A DNA stretch of 19,814 nt from Treponema sp. (GTDB taxonomy: Bacteria; Spirochaetota; Spirochaetia; Treponematales; Treponemataceae): the NCBI GenBank assembly GCA_016297805.1, contig JAEDFX010000037.1, forward strand, positions 1 through 19,814, written 5' to 3'. Below the pieces are notes generated by a model. The model saw nothing but the letters and a program-made list of their open reading frames with translations, made no database searches and was not told the origin of the DNA. Position 1 is the stretch's first letter. The number at the start of each line of letters is the position of its first letter. Shown here piece by piece: positions 15,817-19,814 of the stretch. A program made the translations under genes and the position numbers.

Positions 15817-15946
15817 CTACAAGCAGTTAAAAAAACAGCTTTTCCCAGTTTTATTCATCCAATCCTAATATTCATTATACTCATCTTCGGATGTTAAACA
15901 CCATACAAATCTAGCCTTCGTTTCAGGTTCCTTTTTTGGATGACAT
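15817..15946 (-). pseudogene. C-terminal remnant of a second VWA protein
   Basis: One frame reads CHPKKEPETKARFVWCLTS, EDEYNEY, a TAG, then DWMNKTGKSCFFNC and a stop. This aligns with the end of the VWA gene at 12687 (HTKSRFLWVCPSEKG, HHEWMDKTGKSCFLKI). Nothing upstream of it codes for the VWA domain. It is the 3' shred of the second MoxR/VWA operon, whose 5' stub lies at 8516. Confidence 0.8.
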
Positions 15947-16111
15947 CTTATATCACCATTCTTCTTCTGCTAATAGTTTTCCAGCTTCTGTAAGCATTCT
16001 TTCTGGATCTGGGGTTATTCCCACACGAGGTAGGTCCAGTCTGTCTGCATCAATACAGCAATCTATCGTAGGATTCCCCGTAGGTTCCGTCTGTGAAGTA
16101 TGAATTTTGCA
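15947..16111. repeat. direct repeat, right copy
   Basis: Partner of 14860-15024. This copy is part of the intact HD gene. Confidence 0.85.
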
Positions 16112-16450
16112 GGCCCTGTAAAGCATTTCAAATTCCTCTTCGCTTAAATCGCTCAACAGCGTGCTTGAAATGTCTATCAATGCCTCTGCAGCGCGTGGTC
16201 CGTGGCTATTGTCATATCCATCCCAAGTACGCATGTGATCATGAAGATAGGCAAACAGGCAGACAACTCTTTTATTTACGCCTTCTGTTTTCTCAGAAAG
16301 CTGAAGGCCATTGCGCTCAACATTTTTCCAGTGAGTGATGCCATGAACGACTCCACCTTTAAACTGAGATAGTGCATAATGGATAACGTCATTTAATTTT
16401 ATGTTACCCATATAATCATCATTAAAATCAGTTCCCGTTGTTTCGTACAT
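15953..16450 (-). CDS. HD-domain metal-dependent hydrolase
   Basis: The start is put at ATG 16450 because AAGGAG lies four bases upstream; an ATG 63 bases earlier sits within a terminator stem. The 165 residues show HD-fold features: HGITHWKNV, the LHDHMR dyad, SHGPRAA, KIHTSQTEP and the C-terminal aspartate in DADRLDLPRVG. These enzymes cleave phosphoester bonds in nucleotides or related substrates in the cytoplasm; the exact substrate is unknown. The gene's 3' third is duplicated 1087 bases downstream. It follows the terminator of the 16534 gene and has no obvious promoter of its own. Confidence 0.83.
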   Translation of the reverse strand: MYETTGTDFNDDYMGNIKLNDVIHYALSQFKGGVVHGITHWKNVERNGLQLSEKTEGVNKRVVCLFAYLHDHMRTWDGYDNSHGPRAAEALIDISSTLLSDLSEEEFEMLYRACKIHTSQTEPTGNPTIDCCIDADRLDLPRVGITPDPERMLTEAGKLLAEEEW

Positions 16451-16483
16451 ATTTCTCCTTCCCCTTGAGGGAAAATAATTTAA

Positions 16484-16511
16484 TAAAAAGGGACACGTCA
16501 TAGAAGTGTCC
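16484..16511 (-). terminator. terminator of the 16534-17106 gene
   Basis: On the minus strand a six-bp stem GGACAC/GTGTCC with a nine-base loop is followed by CTTTTTATT. It lies about 25 bases after the stop codon. Confidence 0.68.
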
Positions 16512-16533
16512 ATTATGCCGTATTCAGTTTTTT

Positions 16534-17106
16534 TTATTTTTCGATTTCTTTTCTCAAATCCGCAATTATCCCCTCAAGTTTTTTAGCTACTTTTTCAATT
16601 CCAACAAGAGAATCCATTTTCATTTCTAAAATTATATCAATTGTTTCTCTGTCCAATTCCAATAATTTCTGAACGTAGGATTTGAAATCTTCTAGTTCCA
16701 TGTCCTGCATTTGCGAATAAAGTTTATCAATGTTTATTGCAAAATACTTTAATCCTTTGAGATACTTCAGCTTTTTTTGCGCTGTTTCCAAATCAAATTT
16801 TTTAATTCTCATTTCTTCATAACTTCTAGATTCATTAGATATTAAATTAAGAACTTCTTTTTTGTAACTACTAACTATCTGGTCTTGTGAAATATCATTT
16901 AATTTTTCTTTATTTCTATAAAACCAAATTTGATAACCAATCTTGTATTTTGATGGGATTTTCTGAGGAACTTTTATTTCAAAAATTACATATAAATCTT
17001 TTTCGTCTGTAAAGCCAGAATTTTTCAGTTTTTCCGCATGTTCTCTTTTAAACTTATTATAGCTGATGTTTTTTTCTTTATTTTCAACTCCATAATTCTC
17101 CTCCAA
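16534..17106 (-). CDS. hypothetical protein with helical, coiled-coil-like C-terminal half
   Basis: The open frame begins at TTG 17106, giving 190 residues. A better start is ATG 17093, with GGAGGAG correctly placed, but it is in another frame; adding one base to the seven-A run at 17069-17075 joins it to this frame at NISYNKFKREH. The N-terminal half includes YVIFEIKVPQKIPSKYKIGY and IWFYRN; the C-terminal half is long charged helices (FDLETAQKKLKYLKGLKYF, VEKVAKK-type repeats, EGIIADLRKEIEK). No family is recognised. A promoter at 17132-17159 and a terminator at 16484-16511 make it a single-gene transcript. Confidence 0.66.
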   Translation of the reverse strand: MEENYGVENKEKNISYNKFKREHAEKLKNSGFTDEKDLYVIFEIKVPQKIPSKYKIGYQIWFYRNKEKLNDISQDQIVSSYKKEVLNLISNESRSYEEMRIKKFDLETAQKKLKYLKGLKYFAINIDKLYSQMQDMELEDFKSYVQKLLELDRETIDIILEMKMDSLVGIEKVAKKLEGIIADLRKEIEK

Positions 17107-17131
17107 GCTTCAGAATGATAAACCTTGCTTT

Positions 17132-17159
17132 AATATAGCAATCTTGCGAAAAACGTCAA
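17132..17159 (-). promoter_or_regulatory. promoter of the 16534 gene
   Basis: TTGACG (17154-17159), 16-base spacer, C then TATATT (17132-17137) on the minus strand. Confidence 0.77.
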
Positions 17160-17206
17160 TTTTTAGACTACTCTAGTGATGAATCAGGCTGTTTCTTTTA
17201 CTCAAC

Positions 17207-17879
17207 TTAGCAAAACTTGTATCTAGTAATTATATTTCCGTCTTTTTCATAAATATGGAAACAGTTTTCTTCTGGAGTGTTTTCATAAACAAGATATCCA
17301 TTTGAATCATATTCATACAAGATAGTTGCGTTGCCACGTCTTTCACATACGACATTGTCGTTTGAATCATAATCAAAGAAGGATTCTCTATCATCTGGAA
17401 ATTTTATATGAACTAATCGTTCTTTGGAATCAAAGTCGAAAATTTTTTCATCATTTATAAATTGATCAGGAACTATTTTTTTCATTTGAGAAAAATTTTT
17501 AATTTTCTCATGAATAGATTTAATTTTTCCTTCAGAATCATATTCTGTCTCTATCTTATTGCCAAAATGAATATCAAATTCTTCATCATATTCTGACTCT
17601 TCCCATTCTTCTTCATCCCCAACCTCGTTGTTTAATACATAGTAAATTTCCGTCTGAGTTGTATTCACTTATTTCTTCAAATTCTTCGTCCCTGCAATAG
17701 TAGATAGTTTTATATTGATCTAATAATCCCTTTCGAACTATACAAGGTTCCACCTTTTCATTTTTTGGGAGAGATAAACTTTTTTTCTCTATTTCTATTA
17801 GTGTCAAAGTTTTTTTTACTATCTCACCACCAACTGTTACTTCAACATTAAATTTTTTTCCGACATCAGTTTTATCCAT
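17207..17879 (-). CDS. YD-repeat-like cassette gene, frameshifted
   Basis: The start is taken as ATG 17879 (MDKTDVGKKFNVEV) with GAGAGGAAG upstream. The first frame runs to EEISEYNSDGNLLCIKQRGWG and stops; the second resumes at once as DEEEWEESEYDEEF and continues with YDSEGKIKS, YDSNDNVVCERRG, YDSNGYLVYENT and EKDGNII to 17207. Dropping one G from the GGGG run (17617-17620) gives one protein of about 223 residues. The Y-(D/N)-S-x-G-x-(I/L/V) repeats resemble those of the 679-1188 gene. It follows the attC at 17924-17987 and is the last recognisable cassette; no attC is visible after its own stop. Confidence 0.75.
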
Positions 17880-17905
17880 GAAAATAATCTTCCTCTCATA
17901 CACAG

Positions 17906-17920
17906 TGGCTCAGTGAGCCA
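17906..17920 (-). other. attC-adjacent hairpin 1
   Basis: Perfect inverted repeat TGGCTC/GAGCCA with loop ACT (minus strand), three bases after the attC core GTTAGAC and before the next gene's ribosome binding site. Confidence 0.65.
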
Positions 17921-17923
17921 TCC

Positions 17924-17987
17924 GTCTAACTTGCATTTACCGCAGGCAGCTTGACTGCCTGTCGGTGATTTGAAATACGTGTTATGT
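17924..17987 (-). other. integron attC site 1 (64 bp)
   Basis: On the minus strand the site opens with ACATAAC (R'' core, one deviation from RYYYAAC) five bases... directly after the stop region of the LRR gene, and closes with GTTAGAC, a perfect GTTRRRY core. Between them GTATTTC and GTAAATGC act as L'' and L', with a two-base spacer to each core, and the centre forms a CAGGCAG/CTGCCTG stem. This is the classic attC layout of imperfect palindrome with displaced spacer. Confidence 0.82.
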
Positions 17988-17989
17988 GT

Positions 17990-19123
17990 TTAGTTCATAG
18001 TTTGTATTATACATCCTGAAAAAGCACTGTCGTCAATTTCCTTCACAGATTCAATATTGTCAACTTTGATTAACTTCGTACATCCCGCAAAAGAATTTTT
18101 ACCAATTCTCTCGACATTCTCCGGTAACCTTACATGACTTAAATTTTCACAACCTGCAAAACAATATTCAGTAATGTATTTTATTCCGTCTGGGATAATT
18201 ACTTCATTCAAACGAGCACAAAGTTTAAATGAATTCTTTCCTATCTTCCTTAATGAGGCTGGTAAGTTTATATTTCTAAGGTTATAACAACCTTCAAATG
18301 CTTTTTCTCCGATTACCTCAATGCCTTCTGATATAACAACTTCTTCCAAATATATAAAATGAAAAAATGCTTCTTTTTCGATAATTCTTAAAGAAGAAGG
18401 GAATACTATTTTTTTTATCCACTTTGCTTTAGCAAATGCATTTTCTTCTATTTTAGAAATACCTTCAGGAATAATAACCTCGAAGTCATCATCACTAGGA
18501 ACATAGCCCAACAATCTGTTGCCATCAATATTCCACTTATTTATATGTTCTGAGATTTCATTGATATTCAATTTATGACAAGATGAAAAAGCTCCCGTAA
18601 AAAACTTTTTTTCATTATTAAAAATTACATATTCTAGGTTTTCACAAGAACTAAAACTATCATCTTCGATTATTTCAACCGAGGATGGAATTTCGATTTT
18701 TTTCAACCCACTATTAGCGAAAGCAAGTTTCCTGATGTATTTAAGTTCCAAAGAAAGTTGTACTGTCTCTAAATTTTCACAATAATTAAAGCAAGCATCA
18801 GGAATCTCTGTAAGTCCCTCTGGCAAAGTTATTGAACTTAGATTTCTACAATTTATGAAGGCTGCCCTTCCAACATATTTCAATGTTGCTGGAAAGATTA
18901 CATTTTTCAATTTTTTACAGTTACTGAATGCTTTTTCTCCTATAGCCTCAAAGCCTTCTCCAAAGACAACTTTCTCTAAATTCTCACAACCTGAAAATGC
19001 CTTTTCATCTATTTGCTTTACAGATCCATCGATATACAGTTCCTTAATACTTTTATTACCTAGATATTGTCTTTCAGAAATAATACTAATGTCTGAAATT
19101 TTTATAATACCATCATTTTTCAT
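17990..19123 (-). CDS. BspA/TpLRR-type leucine-rich repeat protein, integron cassette
   Basis: The product of about 377 residues is built from roughly 23-residue repeats from residue 30 to the end, such as IDEKAFSGCENLEKVVFGEG, IGEKAFSNCKKLKNVIFPAT and IPDACFNYCENLETVQL, the treponemal LRR consensus. The start is set at ATG 19123, six bases after AGGAG; ATG 19126 and TTG 19129 are too close. There is no signal peptide, so it may be cytoplasmic or leave by another route. The stop is two bases from the attC core, and another attC precedes the gene, so it is a whole cassette of about 1.2 kb. LRR proteins of this type bind host or bacterial proteins; the partner is unknown. Confidence 0.86.
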   Translation of the reverse strand: MKNDGIIKISDISIISERQYLGNKSIKELYIDGSVKQIDEKAFSGCENLEKVVFGEGFEAIGEKAFSNCKKLKNVIFPATLKYVGRAAFINCRNLSSITLPEGLTEIPDACFNYCENLETVQLSLELKYIRKLAFANSGLKKIEIPSSVEIIEDDSFSSCENLEYVIFNNEKKFFTGAFSSCHKLNINEISEHINKWNIDGNRLLGYVPSDDDFEVIIPEGISKIEENAFAKAKWIKKIVFPSSLRIIEKEAFFHFIYLEEVVISEGIEVIGEKAFEGCYNLRNINLPASLRKIGKNSFKLCARLNEVIIPDGIKYITEYCFAGCENLSHVRLPENVERIGKNSFAGCTKLIKVDNIESVKEIDDSAFSGCIIQTMN

Positions 19124-19144
19124 CATCAACTCCTAACTATAAAG

Positions 19145-19159
19145 TTGCCCAGTGGGCAA
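19145..19159 (-). other. attC-adjacent hairpin 2
   Basis: Perfect inverted repeat TTGCCC/GGGCAA with loop ACT (minus strand), three bases after the attC core ATTATGT. Its stem differs from hairpin 1 by compensating changes. Confidence 0.65.
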
Positions 19160-19162
19160 TCC

Positions 19163-19210
19163 ACATAATTTGCATTTCCCGAAGTCGGTGATTTGAAATG
19201 CGTGTTATGT
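19163..19210 (-). other. integron attC site 2 (48 bp)
   Basis: Minus strand: ACATAAC, two-base spacer, GCATTTC (L''), a short centre, GAAATGC (L'), spacer AA, then ATTATGT. L'' and L' are perfectly complementary. The closing core has A for the conserved first G of GTTRRRY, so its recombination competence is doubtful. It is shorter than its neighbours. Confidence 0.76.
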
Positions 19211-19226
19211 GTTGCTTTAATGTATT

Positions 19227-19667
19227 TTATACAACCAATGATTTTATAATTTTATCTATTGAGGACTGCTTAAATTCAACAATTAAAGTACTTTCCTCTT
19301 CAATCTTTAGAATAACAGTTTCCTTCTCGTCGTCGAAATATACAAGAATGAATAATCTCTCACCTTTCTCATTAGAGGCTTTCCAATGGGTAAACATCAT
19401 AAGTTTATGTTTAAAAGTTCTCCCGTTGTACAATGTTTCCAAAACATTATCAATATCAGTTGTATACTGAATAAATAAAGTTTCTTTTATTCCATTTGGC
19501 TTAATCAACTCAATTTGCGGCTGAAGATAAGTTGCATTCTTCCCTACAAATATCTTAGCCTCTTCAGGTAATGAAGTTTCTTCATAATTAAATTGAATTT
19601 TTCCTTTTTCGTTACTATAACAATTTGGTTTAGAATAAAATGCTTCAACCTGTATTCCTGTTTTCAT
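19227..19667 (-). CDS. hypothetical integron cassette protein
   Basis: The 146-residue product starts at ATG 19667 with AGGAGGAG seven bases upstream, the best ribosome binding site in the array. It is not recognised. Sequence suggests an alpha-beta fold with many short strands (AKIFVGKNATYLQPQIELI, ERLFILVYFDDEKETVILKI, STLIVEFKQSS). No signal peptide or membrane segment is seen. It lies between two attC sites as a complete cassette with no promoter of its own visible. Confidence 0.72.
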   Translation of the reverse strand: MKTGIQVEAFYSKPNCYSNEKGKIQFNYEETSLPEEAKIFVGKNATYLQPQIELIKPNGIKETLFIQYTTDIDNVLETLYNGRTFKHKLMMFTHWKASNEKGERLFILVYFDDEKETVILKIEEESTLIVEFKQSSIDKIIKSLVV

Positions 19668-19682
19668 TTTACACTCCTCCTG

Positions 19683-19697
19683 TTGCCCAGTGGGCCA
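19683..19697 (-). other. attC-adjacent hairpin 3
   Basis: Inverted repeat TGGCCC/GGGCAA with loop ACT on the minus strand (five-pair GC-rich core), three bases after the attC core GCTAGGT. Confidence 0.6.
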
Positions 19698-19700
19698 TCA

Positions 19701-19764
19701 ACCTAGCTTGCAGTTAAACAGTTTGCGGCTTGACTGCAAATCTGATTTGAAATGCGTGTTAGGT
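19701..19764 (-). other. integron attC site 3 (64 bp)
   Basis: Minus strand: ACCTAAC (perfect RYYYAAC), spacer, GCATTTCAAATCA shared with the other sites, a TTTGC/GCAAA central stem, TGCAA and GCTAGGT. The closing core has C for the second base of GTTRRRY. L'/L'' pairing is weaker than in site 2. Confidence 0.77.
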
Positions 19765-19772
19765 TTTATTTC

Positions 19773-19814
19773 TTACTCATAGTGAGTCCACATTCTTAAA
19801 ACTCTTACAGTATT
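19773..19814 (-). CDS. C-terminus of the next cassette gene (partial)
   Basis: The last 13 residues (NTVRVLRMWTHYE) and a TAA are in the window; the rest lies beyond the right edge. The stop is nine bases before the attC 3 core, as expected for a cassette. The V-x-V-L-R-M-W-x-H-Y-E ending reminds me of RelE/ParE-type toxin C-terminal strands, common integron cargo, but 13 residues cannot settle it. Confidence 0.55.
   Translation of the reverse strand, partial: NTVRVLRMWTHYE

Overview
The window looks like an accessory region of a low-GC, host-associated spirochaete, most likely Treponema or a close relative. This is inferred from BspA/TpLRR-type leucine-rich repeat genes, YD-repeat-like small proteins and integron attC sites of the kind known from the Treponema denticola chromosomal integron. 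No rRNA or species marker is present, so the assignment is tentative. Almost every gene lies on the minus strand.

Layout. (1) 1-702: an initiator tRNA (CAT), then a 194-bp tandem repeat whose units each carry a copy of the tRNA 3' end, a rho-independent terminator and a GC-rich block of hairpins. (2) 679-4530: a YD-like gene, an intact metallophosphoesterase, and decayed copies of an ADP-ribosylglycohydrolase and a macro-domain protein that once formed an ADP-ribose-handling operon with it, then an unknown gene. (3) 4688-8069: a tandem AAA+ ATPase (two AAA modules) behind a sigma-70-family factor, which has a near-consensus promoter and a long leader. (4) 8516-11505: a MoxR N-terminal stub, small unknown genes (one interrupted by TAG) and a Pif1/RecD-like helicase frameshifted at its Walker A motif. 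(5) 11624-14821: an operon of MoxR AAA+ ATPase, VWA protein and LRR protein under one promoter; the MoxR and LRR genes each carry a frameshift. (6) 14860-17159: an HD-domain hydrolase with its 3' end duplicated around an unknown gene, a VWA C-terminal remnant, and a coiled-coil-like gene with clear promoter and terminator. (7) 17207-19814: part of an integron gene-cassette array with three attC sites, all genes in one orientation and without visible promoters.

Themes. The MoxR/VWA pair is present once nearly whole and once as two shreds about 7 kb apart. Six promoters share a C-TATATT-type -10 box, five of them with a 16-bp spacer. Reading frames break repeatedly, several times at G or A runs; this is either real decay or homopolymer error in the assembly and matters for reading every interrupted gene. 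The most novel-looking signal is a 6-bp hairpin with the same three-base loop at a fixed 3-nt distance from each attC cleavage-side core, just before the next cassette's ribosome binding site.
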